A stretch of 64,000 nt of DNA from Cupriavidus sp. 2SB (GCF_005503625.1 NZ_SCMX01000027.1:1-64000); one strand, 5' to 3'. Shown: positions 44,216 through 53,987, counted from the stretch's first letter. Notes: generated by a model not told the origin, from the sequence alone. A program made the numbers and translations.

Positions 44216-45718
44216 ATGGAATCGAAAGTCAGCCGCCGCCTGACCCAGCCCACCGCCCCCGAGGTGTGCCAATTCATCTACCAGCCGCGCCTTGACCGCG
44301 ACTTCGCACCGGGCTTCCGCTATCTCACGGATATCAACGCGGCGCATTTGCTGATGCTGAGCGGCGCCGGGCTGATCCCGTCGGACGTGGCGGCGACACT
44401 CGCCTGCGCATTGCACCGTATGACGGAGGAAGGTCCGGAGGCCGTGGCACTCGATCCGCAACGCGAGGACGCCTACTTCAACTACGAGGCTCGACTGATG
44501 GAAGTAGCAGGTGCCGATGCAGGCGGACGCCTGCACGTAGCCCGCAGCCGCAACGATATCCTCGCGACGCTCGATCGACTGCGTGCCCGTGACGCCGTGC
44601 TCGAACTCTTGTCGACGATGCTCGACACACGCGAAACGATATTGGACAAGGCCGCCGCCCATGCCGATACCGTGATGCCCGGCTACACGCATTTGCAGGC
44701 GGCGCAGCCGATCACCTATGGCTATTACCTCTGCGGTATTGGCGAAGCGCTCGGTCGTGACATCGCCCGCCTGCACCGGGCGCTGGAATTGCTCGATGCC
44801 TGCCCGCTCGGCGCCGGCGCACTGGCCGGTACGGCGTTTCCGATCGATCGCCATGCCACGGCCCGCTGGCTAGGGTTCTCGCGTCCCGCCCCGAACGCGC
44901 TCGACGCCGTGGCCTCGCGCGACTTTGCCTGGGAGATTCTCTCCGCGATCACGATTGCCGCAGTCACCTGGGGCCGCGTCGCGCAAGACCTCTATGTCTG
45001 GGCCACGCCGGAATTCGGCCTGATCGATTTCCCCGACAGCGTGGCGGGAACATCGAGCATCATGCCGCAGAAGAAAAACCCGGTTGTTCTCGAATACCTG
45101 AAAGGCAAGGGAGGCCACATGCTGGGCCTGCTGACCGGCGCACTCGGCGCGCTGAAAGGCACCCATTTCACGCATTCCGGCGACGGCAACCGCGAAAGCA
45201 TGCGCGGATTCTGGGACGCTGTGGAAGAAGGCAGGCGCTGCGCCAGCTTGTTGAAACTGGTGCTGGAGCATGCCGAACCGCAGCGCGTGAACATGCTGAC
45301 AAAGGCGCGGCGCGATTTCTCATCCGCCACCGATCTCGCCGACATGCTCGTGCGTGACGCCGGCATGTCGTTCCGCGAAGCCCATCATGTAGTGGGCGCA
45401 GTCGTGCGCGAAGCACTCGATCGACACATCCCCGCCTGCGAAATCGACAGCGACATGGTGGACCGCGCTGCGCTGGAAGTGACTGGCCGTGCCGTGGGCG
45501 TGGATGCTGAAGCGGTAACGCGCTGCCTCGATCCGGAGCAGGGGGTGGCGGCGCGCTTGTCGGAGGGTGGACCTGCTCCGATGCGGGTGCGCGAGCAGGT
45601 GGCGGTACAACGCGATGAACTGGCGCGGGATCGGTGCGCTATCGAAGTCGTGGTGAATCAAGTTGCTGCAGCACGGGAGGCGATGCAGGAGGCAATGGGG
45701 GCGCTTGGTGGCAAGTAA
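44216..45718 (+). CDS. Argininosuccinate-lyase-like C-N lyase (fumarase/aspartase superfamily)
   Basis: 500 aa from MESKVSRRL. It has HVARSRNDI, PGYTHLQAAQPITYG (catalytic His) and the superfamily signature GTSSIMPQKKNP (catalytic Ser loop). The C-terminal third diverges from housekeeping ArgH. It lies in a catabolic cluster with a NocR-like regulator, amine oxidase subunits and a Bug protein, so a role in arginine synthesis is unlikely. Lyases of this family act on N-substituted aspartates, for instance ethylenediaminedisuccinate lyase, and release fumarate plus an amine. Assignment to a particular substrate is inference. Confidence 0.82.
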   Translation: MESKVSRRLTQPTAPEVCQFIYQPRLDRDFAPGFRYLTDINAAHLLMLSGAGLIPSDVAATLACALHRMTEEGPEAVALDPQREDAYFNYEARLMEVAGADAGGRLHVARSRNDILATLDRLRARDAVLELLSTMLDTRETILDKAAAHADTVMPGYTHLQAAQPITYGYYLCGIGEALGRDIARLHRALELLDACPLGAGALAGTAFPIDRHATARWLGFSRPAPNALDAVASRDFAWEILSAITIAAVTWGRVAQDLYVWATPEFGLIDFPDSVAGTSSIMPQKKNPVVLEYLKGKGGHMLGLLTGALGALKGTHFTHSGDGNRESMRGFWDAVEEGRRCASLLKLVLEHAEPQRVNMLTKARRDFSSATDLADMLVRDAGMSFREAHHVVGAVVREALDRHIPACEIDSDMVDRAALEVTGRAVGVDAEAVTRCLDPEQGVAARLSEGGPAPMRVREQVAVQRDELARDRCAIEVVVNQVAAAREAMQEAMGALGGK

Positions 45719-45734
45719 ATCCGGTGGGAGGCGA

Positions 45735-46829
45735 TTAGGGTCCGATGTACCGGCTGCAATCGGGCATTGGCGAATCCGGCGCATAAACTCCGCGATCGTC
45801 TAGCCGGAAGGTGCGTGTGAAGCTGCAGACGGGGTCGATGACGTTGGCGTCGGCGCCTTCGCGTTGATTGGTTGCCTTCGCTGTAGCACTCTCTGTTGGC
45901 AAGGGGCTGCCGGAATCCTTCGATGCTTCCGTGTCGTAGACCAGTTGCGGAAAGCCGGATTCCACATTGCGATCCAGTGTCAGTGTCGAAAAAAAGTAAT
46001 GGTCCGGGCAGGCTTTCTTGCGCCGGTCCTCGGCACTATCCGATTTGCAGTCGGGAAATCTTCGTATGACCGCGCTGGGAAGCGTCAGGATTTCCCGGGA
46101 CTGGAACGTTGTGCCGCGCCGTGTGATCCGGAAGAGATGCGTTTGCCAGGTGCGATCCCTCTTGTCCCACGTCACGTAAATGTCCGACGTGATGGCGCGC
46201 AAGCCCACCACGATGCTGTTGTCCTTGCTGTCTGTGCGAAGGACGGTAGCCCATGGCAAGGCCGACACTGCGCCTTTGCTCGTTGAAGCGGTGGGGAACT
46301 TGAACCGATACGTGGCGGGATTCGTCCCCGCATATTGGATCTCGACCCATTGCCATGCTTCGTCGAGATCTGCCTTGGGCGAAACGCGAACGCAGAGTTG
46401 CTGGTCTGGTGTACAGCCCTCCAGCAATGGTGCATCGGGTACACCTGAGCTGTTGTCGATCAAGGGCTCCATCCGGTTACCCGCACGATCGGTCTTCACG
46501 GCGAACTGAAAGCTCTGCAATTCGGCGATCCGCGCCTGGTAGAGCGCCTCCAGACACGCGACGTCCTGCCCACAGTGGCTCCGCTTCTCCATCCATTGCC
46601 ACTCGGAGGATGGATCGAGGGCCGGGCCGAATACGCTTTCCGATGCCGCTTTACGAGCTTCGGCCATCTCGCGCTCAAGCTTGGGAAAATCTGCGGCGAT
46701 GCAGGCTGCCTTTGCAGATTCCGACGGCTGCTTGTTGCAATCGATCCAGGCTGCGTGCGCGCCCAGTGAGAGGATCGAGAGCGCGCAACACGCACACGAT
46801 AGAAGCAGTATTTTGAAGCGACGACGCAT
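45735..46829 (-). CDS. Exported protein of unknown function with LprI/DUF1311-like N-terminus
   Basis: 364 aa from MRRRFKILLL; signal peptide ends GAHA. The next 80 residues (WIDCNKQPSES...CIAADFPKLEREMAEARKAA, later HCGQDVACLEALY) resemble the LprI/DUF1311 pattern of paired cysteines in a helical domain. The rest is beta-rich (WVEIQYAG, IVVGLRAITSDIYVTWDKRDRTW) with no family I recognise. It is convergent with the lyase gene (16 bp). Confidence 0.7.
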   Translation of the reverse strand: MRRRFKILLLSCACCALSILSLGAHAAWIDCNKQPSESAKAACIAADFPKLEREMAEARKAASESVFGPALDPSSEWQWMEKRSHCGQDVACLEALYQARIAELQSFQFAVKTDRAGNRMEPLIDNSSGVPDAPLLEGCTPDQQLCVRVSPKADLDEAWQWVEIQYAGTNPATYRFKFPTASTSKGAVSALPWATVLRTDSKDNSIVVGLRAITSDIYVTWDKRDRTWQTHLFRITRRGTTFQSREILTLPSAVIRRFPDCKSDSAEDRRKKACPDHYFFSTLTLDRNVESGFPQLVYDTEASKDSGSPLPTESATAKATNQREGADANVIDPVCSFTRTFRLDDRGVYAPDSPMPDCSRYIGP

Positions 46830-46938
46830 GACGATTTCGAAGGCAGGTTGTGGCACCGGCTGAAATCATAGGTCTATCGTCCGTGCAAGGCGGTCCCATC
46901 AGATCAAACAAAAACGCCGCCGCGCTAAAATCCCGTCC

Positions 46939-48261
46939 ATGCATTCCATTCGCAAACGCCCCGCCATCGACGGCCAGCTTGGCTGGTTCGAGACTTCCCC
47001 TTCCAGTCACACTTCCATCGGCCAGCGCCTGACAGGTCAGCATCGGTTTGATTTCGCCGTGATTGGCGCCGGATTTACCGGTGTCGCGCTGGCGCGTCGG
47101 CTGGCCGAGTTGCATCCGCAGGCGCGTATCGCGTTGGTGGAGGCGCTGGGTGTGGGGCAGGGCGCGTCGGGGCGCAATGCCGGGTTCATCATCGATATTC
47201 CGCACAACGTGGATGGGGGCGAGGCGGATGCCGCGTCGAGCCGCAAGTTGCATGCGCTGAACATGTTCGCGATTGACCGGCTGCGTGGGCTCAAGGATCG
47301 CTTTGGTATCGACTGCGCCTGGCAGAAGGCCGGCAAGTACATGTCGGCGCATGAATCCGCGCATATCAGCGCGCTCGAAACATTTGCGGGCGGGCTGAAG
47401 GCCGCGGGATTCGCGTATGAATTCCTGGAAGGTGCGGCGCTCTCGCAGCGCCTTGGCACTGACTACTACAAGGCGGCGATCTATACGCCGGGCAATGTGC
47501 TTGTGAATCCGGCGTCGCTGGTGCGGGGATTGGCGGCGGCGTTGCCTGAGAACGTCAGCGTGTTCACGGGAAGTCCGGTGACGGCCTGCCAGTATGGTGC
47601 GCCACATGTGCTGGCGTTTGCCGATGGCACGTTGCGCGCGGACAAGCTCGTCCTCACAGTGGGCAGCTTCAGCGAGGCATTTGGCCGCGTGCGCAACCGG
47701 CTGGCTACGCTGTTTACCTATGCCAGCCTGACCGAGCCCTTGAGCGATGCCGAGCACGCCGCGCATTTTTCCGATGTCCAGCCGTGGGGCAGCACTTCCG
47801 CGCATCCGGCGGGTACCACGGTGCGTTACACACCGGATCGCCGCATCTTCGTGCGGAATACGTTCCACTACCGTCCGTCGCTGCATGCGAGCGATGCCGA
47901 CCTGCGTGCCGCCGCCGCGCATCATCGCCAATCGTTCGAAGCGCGTTTTCCGATGCTGGCGCGCAAGCCATTTGCGTATACATGGGGCGGGTTGATCAGC
48001 ATGACGCTGAACCACCATTCGGTGTTCCGCCGGGAATCGGACAACCTGTTTAGCGTGGTGGGATGCAACGGGGTGGGCGTGGCCAAGGGCACTTACCTCG
48101 GGCATTACATGGCCGAGTTCATGGCTGGCATGCCGAGCGCAGCCATCGATGACATCGCGGCCGGCAGCCATCCCAACTGGATTCCGCCCGAGCCCATTCG
48201 GGGGATCGGCGCGGCCATGCGGTTGCGGCGCGAACTGGCGGGGGCAGGCGGAGAGGTCTGA
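46939..48261 (+). CDS. DadA/PuuB-like FAD-dependent oxidoreductase
   Basis: 440 aa. FAD motif FAVIGAGFTGVALARRLAEL at about 38-57, ASGRNAGFIID (typical of gamma-glutamylputrescine oxidase and sarcosine/glycine oxidases), and C-terminal GCNGVGVAKGTYLGH. It probably oxidises an amine in the cytosol. It is divergent from the unknown exported protein and about 3 kb from the opine-type oxidase cluster, but has its own promoter region; a functional link is not shown. Confidence 0.85.
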   Translation: MHSIRKRPAIDGQLGWFETSPSSHTSIGQRLTGQHRFDFAVIGAGFTGVALARRLAELHPQARIALVEALGVGQGASGRNAGFIIDIPHNVDGGEADAASSRKLHALNMFAIDRLRGLKDRFGIDCAWQKAGKYMSAHESAHISALETFAGGLKAAGFAYEFLEGAALSQRLGTDYYKAAIYTPGNVLVNPASLVRGLAAALPENVSVFTGSPVTACQYGAPHVLAFADGTLRADKLVLTVGSFSEAFGRVRNRLATLFTYASLTEPLSDAEHAAHFSDVQPWGSTSAHPAGTTVRYTPDRRIFVRNTFHYRPSLHASDADLRAAAAHHRQSFEARFPMLARKPFAYTWGGLISMTLNHHSVFRRESDNLFSVVGCNGVGVAKGTYLGHYMAEFMAGMPSAAIDDIAAGSHPNWIPPEPIRGIGAAMRLRRELAGAGGEV

Positions 48262-48491
48262 TACCTGTCTGCGATCCGTCTGACATCGACTCGGAAATCA
48301 GCGGATGGCGTCGGGGCAACGGTTGGATTTCGCCGGTTGGCTCGCAATCTTTTGATCACGCAGATCGCGTCTTTTTTAGGATTTGTGTGATAGAAAACAC
48401 GTCGCTTGCCGGGTAGCTTTCTTGCTGCCTCGCGAGCCATGAAACAGCTTTGCTGGTCTCGCGGTTGTGTTCAACCCGAGACGTGTCTTTC
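48262..48491 (+). other. Intergenic region before vgrG
   Basis: 230 bp, with a lower G+C stretch (about 48345-48400). No gene, clear promoter or ribosome binding site is visible. Confidence 0.4.
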
Positions 48492-51173
48492 ATGGTATCG
48501 CGCGACCAGTACTCCTTTTTTGCGGCGCGTCGCCGCACGGTAAGCCTCGTAAGCCGGGCATTGCCGCAGCTTCCCATCGATGATCCTTGTCTAACCTTTG
48601 TTCACCTGGAGGGTGAAGAAGCACTCGGGGCGGAGTACGCCTACGACATCTCCGCGCGTTCCCCGGACAATCCATTGGCGCTAGCGGCTGCCAGCAGCTT
48701 GAATTTGCAGGCGCTCGTTGGTACGGAACTGGGCGTCGCTATTGAGCTGGACGGGATTGGAACCGGGCTGTCAGGCGGGATAGGCGCGGGAACGCGCCAC
48801 TTGAGTGGCGTCGTCACGCAAGCACGACGCGTCCACAGTGACGAGCGTCACATCACCTATCAGTTTCGTATCGAGCCGTGGCTGGTGATAGCCAAACGCG
48901 CCAGTCACTATCGGCGTTTTCACGGCAGTACCGCACCGCAGATTATCGAAGCAGTGCTGTCGGACTACATCTTTCCGGTGGAGTACCGTCTCTCCGAGAT
49001 CTATCCCGTTCGCGACTATCAGTGCCAATACGGCGAGACCGACTACGACTTTGTGGTCCGGCTGATGCAGGAATGGGGAATCACGCACTATTGGGAGCAC
49101 GGTCTCGACCGTCACCGGCTGGTACTGGTCGATGGCATGGGCGCTTTTCGGCGGAATGACAGCGCTGCCTACCACACGCTACGCATGTACCCACCGGGTG
49201 TGCGTATCGATGAAGAACATCTGAACCGATTCGCGCTGACGGAGACGCTGCGATCCGGCGAGTGGGTAACGAGCGACTATGACTTTACGCGTCCCAAGGC
49301 CGATCTGACCACGCGCGATGGCGCCCCGCGTGACACGTCGCGCGCCAGCTATCCGCGCTATGAATGGCCCGGCGATTATCTGAACGCTGGCGATGAAGAT
49401 GGTGGGATGCGCGCCCGGATGCGCATGCAGGCGCAGCGCTGTCTTGGGCAGCGAGCCAATGCCTGCGGCAATCTGCGAGGCGTCACCACCGGTACGACGT
49501 TCCTGCTGGCGGGTCATCCGATGGACAGTCATAACGGCGAATACCTTGTGACCCGAAGCCGCACCGAATTACGTGAAACGGGCGAAGAATCCGGTGCTGC
49601 CGATTCGTGGCTGTGTCATGTCGAGTTCGAGGTGCAGCGCACGTCCGAGGTGTTCCGGCCTCAACGCACCCTTGAAAAGCCGCGCGCAAGAGGGCCGGTG
49701 CCAGCTACCGTGGTCGGACCCGAGTCGGCGGCGGAACATTGGACCGACCAGTACGGACGGATCAAGGTGCAATTCCCGTGGGACCGTGTGGGAACGTTCG
49801 ATGCCGATTCGTCGCCCTGGATGCGGGTCAACTACTCGAATGCCGGGAATGGTTTCGGCGCCGTGGAAGTGCCGCGCATCGGTCAGGAGGTCATGGTTGC
49901 CTTCTATAGCGACGATCCGGATCGTCCCGTGGTGGTGGGTCGCGCCTACAACGCACTCAATATGCCGCCGTGGGAGCTGCCCAACGAGGCGGTGCTATCC
50001 GGCATGCGCTCGAAGGAAGTCGGCGGTAGCCGCGCTGGTCATCTGCTATTCGACGACACGCAGCAGCGCATTCAGACGCAACTCTCCTCGGACCACCTGC
50101 TGTCGCAAATCAATCTGGGGCATATCCGCCGTGTCTCTGATCAGAGCGGAAGGCAGGAAAAGCGCGGCGAAGGGCTGGAAGCCCGCACCGACGGTCATGC
50201 CGCAGTGCGGGCGGCGCTTGGCCTGTTGCTGACAACTTTCTCGCGCGCCCAAGCAGAGGGCGAGATGATGAACGTGCGGGATATCGTTCATCAGATGCAG
50301 CAGGCACTGGATGTGACAACGACACTCGCAGAGAGCGCTGACGCCGCGCAGGCACAAGCCGGCGAGCAGCAGGACATCGCAAGGACGCTCAAGCAGCAAA
50401 TTGCCGAGATCGAAGGCGGCGGCGAGCTTCAGGATTTCAGCGTTCCGCATGTCGTTGCAGCCAGCCCGGCAGGGGTCGTTTGCACCGCTGGCACATCTAC
50501 CCATATTCATAGCGCTGACCACACGCAACTTACGACGGGTAAGCACCTGTCGGTCAGTACCGGCAAGAGCCTGTTCGCCAGTGTTGCGGACACCGTGCGC
50601 GTAATGGTGCACCGAGGCGGAATGAAATGGTTCGCCCGGCGAGGCAAGGTTCAGATCCAGGCACAGGATGACGCCATCGAGTTGATCGCAAGAAAGGTGA
50701 TTCAAATCACGTCCACAGACGACTGGGTGGAGGTGATGGCGCGCAAGGGCATTCGCCTGCATGTCCAGGGCACCGAGATCTGCATTACCCAGGAAGGCAT
50801 CCAGAACATCACCACGGGTCAGTGGATTGTCTTTGCGGCGGATAGGGATTGGGAGGGGCCCAAAAAAGCGGCCGGCGAACTGCCGACCTTGCCAGTGACA
50901 GGCAAGCATCAAGAGTACGTCGTGCTGCGTGATGCGGATACCGGCAAACCGCTGGCGAACTACCCGTATCAGATCACCACGCCGGATGGCGCCACATTGA
51001 CTGGCAGATCGGACGCCGCGGGAAAAACGAGCGTCGTCCGTACCGATGATCCGCAGCCCGTGCGTGCAGAGCCGTTACCCAATCCGGATCTGCTGGAGAT
51101 CGTCGAGGGTTGCTATTGGGATCAGGGCACTGCCCATCCGCTGGATTTTGTGAAACCCAGAAAGACTATCTGA
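48492..51173 (+). CDS. vgrG: Type VI secretion spike protein VgrG with C-terminal transthyretin-like adaptor
   Basis: 893 aa. gp27/gp5-like core (about 20-560) with the VgrG motifs YPRYEWPGDY, EHWTDQYGRIKVQFPWDR, SPWMRVNYSNAGNGFG and IGQEVMVAFYSDDPDRPVVVGRAYN, then DUF2345 (about 600-780), and a last segment of about 90 residues: EYVVLRDADTGKPLANYPYQI ... SDAAGKTSVV, a transthyretin-like fold. In other VgrGs this domain docks a cargo effector. The effector gene starts 7 bp downstream. No other T6SS structural genes are in the window. Confidence 0.93.
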   Translation: MVSRDQYSFFAARRRTVSLVSRALPQLPIDDPCLTFVHLEGEEALGAEYAYDISARSPDNPLALAAASSLNLQALVGTELGVAIELDGIGTGLSGGIGAGTRHLSGVVTQARRVHSDERHITYQFRIEPWLVIAKRASHYRRFHGSTAPQIIEAVLSDYIFPVEYRLSEIYPVRDYQCQYGETDYDFVVRLMQEWGITHYWEHGLDRHRLVLVDGMGAFRRNDSAAYHTLRMYPPGVRIDEEHLNRFALTETLRSGEWVTSDYDFTRPKADLTTRDGAPRDTSRASYPRYEWPGDYLNAGDEDGGMRARMRMQAQRCLGQRANACGNLRGVTTGTTFLLAGHPMDSHNGEYLVTRSRTELRETGEESGAADSWLCHVEFEVQRTSEVFRPQRTLEKPRARGPVPATVVGPESAAEHWTDQYGRIKVQFPWDRVGTFDADSSPWMRVNYSNAGNGFGAVEVPRIGQEVMVAFYSDDPDRPVVVGRAYNALNMPPWELPNEAVLSGMRSKEVGGSRAGHLLFDDTQQRIQTQLSSDHLLSQINLGHIRRVSDQSGRQEKRGEGLEARTDGHAAVRAALGLLLTTFSRAQAEGEMMNVRDIVHQMQQALDVTTTLAESADAAQAQAGEQQDIARTLKQQIAEIEGGGELQDFSVPHVVAASPAGVVCTAGTSTHIHSADHTQLTTGKHLSVSTGKSLFASVADTVRVMVHRGGMKWFARRGKVQIQAQDDAIELIARKVIQITSTDDWVEVMARKGIRLHVQGTEICITQEGIQNITTGQWIVFAADRDWEGPKKAAGELPTLPVTGKHQEYVVLRDADTGKPLANYPYQITTPDGATLTGRSDAAGKTSVVRTDDPQPVRAEPLPNPDLLEIVEGCYWDQGTAHPLDFVKPRKTI

Positions 51174-51180
51174 ACCTCCT

Positions 51181-52461
51181 ATGGCGAAACAACCGAAGAA
51201 AACCGGAGAGCCTGCCCTTCCCGGCATCAATACGACGACGAAACCGAAAGCGCAGGGAGAAATCCTGCCGGTCACTGACCCAATTGACCTTTGGTATCTG
51301 TGCGAGAAGTGCAGCTATGCGCAGCAACACCCGTTACGCAACAAGAACGGCGTGGCGATGTATCAACGGTCCGTCACGCGATGGGTGCGCAAGGATGCCA
51401 GGAATTTCGATTTCCGCTTCCCGTATCACGGCGAGGTCGGCTTCGACATGACCCAATCGCCACCGAGGGCGATCATGAGCAAGACCGAAAGCTGGAGACC
51501 ATCGATGTTTCCGCTATCGCGCTATTCGGAAATCCGGCGCGGCTATCTGCCCTTGAACGGTATCGACGTGCCGACCGAGTTTCGGACTGAAGAGGCACTG
51601 GTATCGAAGGACGAACTGGAGCGGACGCTGGACCCGAGAATCCGAGAGGGGAAGATGGTGAGGGTCAATGGCATGTCTCAACCGCTTCTGCGCATTCCGG
51701 ATGTGCTGCGGGTCAAGGACGTCAATAGGACAGGCGCTGAAAAGTATCGACAGGACAATCTCGAGTTCGTCATCGAGATCAAGTTTCCAGGCGATCGATT
51801 CAGGGAAGGCCAATTGAGGGCCTACCGGCAAATTGCAGGCCCAAAGCATGCCACCACCCTGCGACTGCTCGATCCCCGCGTCTGCTCAATGCGGCGGCGT
51901 AAGGCGCGTGACTGGATTCGAACCAGCCAGCGCGAGCCCGTCTACAAGCCGCTGTCCAGAGTCATGGAACAGGTCGAGCAGCGGCGCAATAGCCTGGCAT
52001 TTATCCCGGAATACCAATTGCTGATCGACGCAATTGACCGGGAGCACGAGGAAGTTCGGCGCATTCTGACGCCAGCGCCCATGCCAGCCGATACACCGGT
52101 CATAAAACCCATCTATCCCATTCCGTCATATGAGTTGGACCGGCGCGAGCGACAGTTCAGAAAACAGATGGAGATGACGCTTGCTGCGCCATTTATGGTC
52201 GCCGGGGCCATGACGTTTGCTGTGGGCGCGACGGGATTGCTGGCGGCCGACGCGCAGATCGGCCTTGCCCTGGGTGCGGCGCGCAACGCGGCTGGTCAGG
52301 CCGCCAGGATCATTCCATTCCCACGTGTGTTGCGGCCCATAGCGGCCGGCAGCGCCGCAGCCGCTGCCACGGAAAAGCTGGCGGCGCAGGTACAGCGCAA
52401 CCGATCGGCGCGGGAGACGGAACGTGAAGTACAGGTGCAGTACCTGTACTGGCCGGACTAA
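51181..52461 (+). CDS. Putative T6SS DNase effector with VRR-NUC domain
   Basis: 426 aa. A PD-(D/E)xK nuclease core of the VRR-NUC type is visible: PD at 173-174, then E199-I-K201, D205 and Q211-x3-Y215 (QLRAYRQIAG). The N-terminal part has a CEKC pair (41-44). A hydrophobic region at about 334-366 could cross or insert in a membrane. VRR-NUC effectors (TseV type) are DNA-damaging T6SS toxins. It lies between a TTR-tipped VgrG and a DUF3396 protein, the expected effector-immunity arrangement. The toxicity is inferred, not shown. Confidence 0.85.
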   Translation: MAKQPKKTGEPALPGINTTTKPKAQGEILPVTDPIDLWYLCEKCSYAQQHPLRNKNGVAMYQRSVTRWVRKDARNFDFRFPYHGEVGFDMTQSPPRAIMSKTESWRPSMFPLSRYSEIRRGYLPLNGIDVPTEFRTEEALVSKDELERTLDPRIREGKMVRVNGMSQPLLRIPDVLRVKDVNRTGAEKYRQDNLEFVIEIKFPGDRFREGQLRAYRQIAGPKHATTLRLLDPRVCSMRRRKARDWIRTSQREPVYKPLSRVMEQVEQRRNSLAFIPEYQLLIDAIDREHEEVRRILTPAPMPADTPVIKPIYPIPSYELDRRERQFRKQMEMTLAAPFMVAGAMTFAVGATGLLAADAQIGLALGAARNAAGQAARIIPFPRVLRPIAAGSAAAAATEKLAAQVQRNRSARETEREVQVQYLYWPD

Positions 52462-52485
52462 ACGGAAAACGAGGAGCTGAATATC

Positions 52486-53760
52486 ATGGATTTTTTCGAA
52501 CAATTCGACGATGCAAGCTGGGAGTTCACCATCGGGGATCACCATGAACCCGAGAAAAACGTGCTCCAGGCGGGGCTGGTGGGGGTGTTCTTTATCGAGA
52601 TGGGGCAGTCGCTCGCCGACAAGCGGTACGGCATGCGACACGTCATCGAGCGGTACTGCCAGTTGTACGGGGATAACCTGCGCTGGGGCATCGTCCACGA
52701 TAGCAACAGTAATACCTCGTATGACTACGAGGGGCAACGCGAAGCGGCCGACTATCTGGACATCGTGACGCAGCAAATGGATGCCGCCATGATGTTGAAG
52801 TGGATGTCAGGACCCGGTGATTCTTATGCCGATAGTGAACTCATTTCGGTTTATTCGGATGCGGACTGGTATCAAAAAGTGCATCGAACCATGTCGAGCA
52901 TCTGCTTCTTCCTGCCGATTGAACGGCTCAAGGGCGGTGGCAAGTCGACATTCGAGCGCTTCCTGACCGAGATCTGCGATGCCGTGCAGCCCTTGCATGG
53001 CTATGCCGGGCTGGGAGTACAAGGCAGCAACGAACAGTACAACTATCAGCATTTGGAGTTTGGCATCGCCCGTGATTTTCTCGGTCTGGATGCGGCTCCG
53101 CGTATGTCGTTCCTGCTGGCCGAAGAGTTTCTGAAGGCGGGCTTCAAGACGATCAACTGGTACACCTTCCTCGACAAGAAGTGGGTCGATCAACTGGGTG
53201 GCGTGGAACAACTCCGCTCTCAACTGGACGATCCGCGCATTGTCTTTCTGCCCAATCGGCACGGCCTGGGCATCCGCGCGGGTGACTGGCCGGAACTCGG
53301 GTGGGTCCAGCGCAATCCGTATCCAGAGTTGTATGTCAAGGTCAATGGCGCACTCGAACCGGTGCGCGCGCCGGAGGTCGGTGGCTTCGCGTTTGGTTCA
53401 ATCGGGGGAGAAACGCGCTTTACACATGAGACCAGCAATCTCTGGATGCGTCGTTTCGATGCGCCGGGCATCTGGCCGCCGCCCTGGTTGCAGTCTGGTA
53501 GCGACGCGTCACAAGTGCCGGCGGTTCTCGCCGCGGTGCCAACGCCGTCAGAGGAATCTGATACTGACTCGGCAAATCAGGAGAGGGTGCTGCCGGTTCA
53601 TGCCGGTCAACCGTGTCCGCGCACGGGATGGTGGTTGGCCCGTGCCCTGTCGGCCAGGAGGGAGTTTGTAGAGGTCGGAGAGGTCATGCCGGGACCGGCA
53701 GCCAGCGCGGGGGGCAATCAGGTGATCTGGTACTGGTTGGGTATGACCCAGCAGAACTAG
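52486..53760 (+). CDS. DUF3396 (TsiV-type) immunity protein with C-terminal extension
   Basis: 424 aa. The first about 330 residues match DUF3396, the family that includes immunity proteins for VRR-NUC effectors: YGMRHVIERYCQLYGDNLRWGI, STFERFLTEICDAVQPLHGYAGLG, LPNRHGLGIRAGDWPELG. No signal peptide, consistent with neutralising a cytosolic DNase. Unusual is a C-terminal tail (about 368-424) with CPRTGWW and GEVMP, a motif pair I associate with T6SS/Rhs-linked proteins. GAGGAG precedes the ATG; 24 bp after the effector. Confidence 0.85.
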   Translation: MDFFEQFDDASWEFTIGDHHEPEKNVLQAGLVGVFFIEMGQSLADKRYGMRHVIERYCQLYGDNLRWGIVHDSNSNTSYDYEGQREAADYLDIVTQQMDAAMMLKWMSGPGDSYADSELISVYSDADWYQKVHRTMSSICFFLPIERLKGGGKSTFERFLTEICDAVQPLHGYAGLGVQGSNEQYNYQHLEFGIARDFLGLDAAPRMSFLLAEEFLKAGFKTINWYTFLDKKWVDQLGGVEQLRSQLDDPRIVFLPNRHGLGIRAGDWPELGWVQRNPYPELYVKVNGALEPVRAPEVGGFAFGSIGGETRFTHETSNLWMRRFDAPGIWPPPWLQSGSDASQVPAVLAAVPTPSEESDTDSANQERVLPVHAGQPCPRTGWWLARALSARREFVEVGEVMPGPAASAGGNQVIWYWLGMTQQN

Positions 53761-53987
53761 GACAACGAGCAGGATACAAGTGGCGAGGTTTGACGTTTCT
53801 CAGCAATCCCGCCAGCGTCCGGGCCGGATTCCCCGGGATTCCTTTGAAGCAGCGCAAAAACTGCGCATGACGCCGCAGAATCTCACTGTTTTTTGGCAGG
53901 CGGATTGAATACCATCGGGACCTTTCGTGGCAGGGGCGGTTCGCCTCTTCCTACGCATTGCCCATACCCAGCACCGAAGGAGTCCCC
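53761..53987 (+). other. Intergenic region between the immunity gene and the MHS transporter
   Basis: 227 bp. I see a direct repeat GGATTCC-CCG-GGATTCC (about 53825-53841) and the AAGGAG of the transporter, but no terminator with a T-run and no gene. Confidence 0.4.

Noticed and set aside
44216..45718. Housekeeping argH
   Set aside because: Context is catabolic (NocR-like regulator, amine oxidase, Bug protein) and no arg genes are near; called as a paralogue instead.
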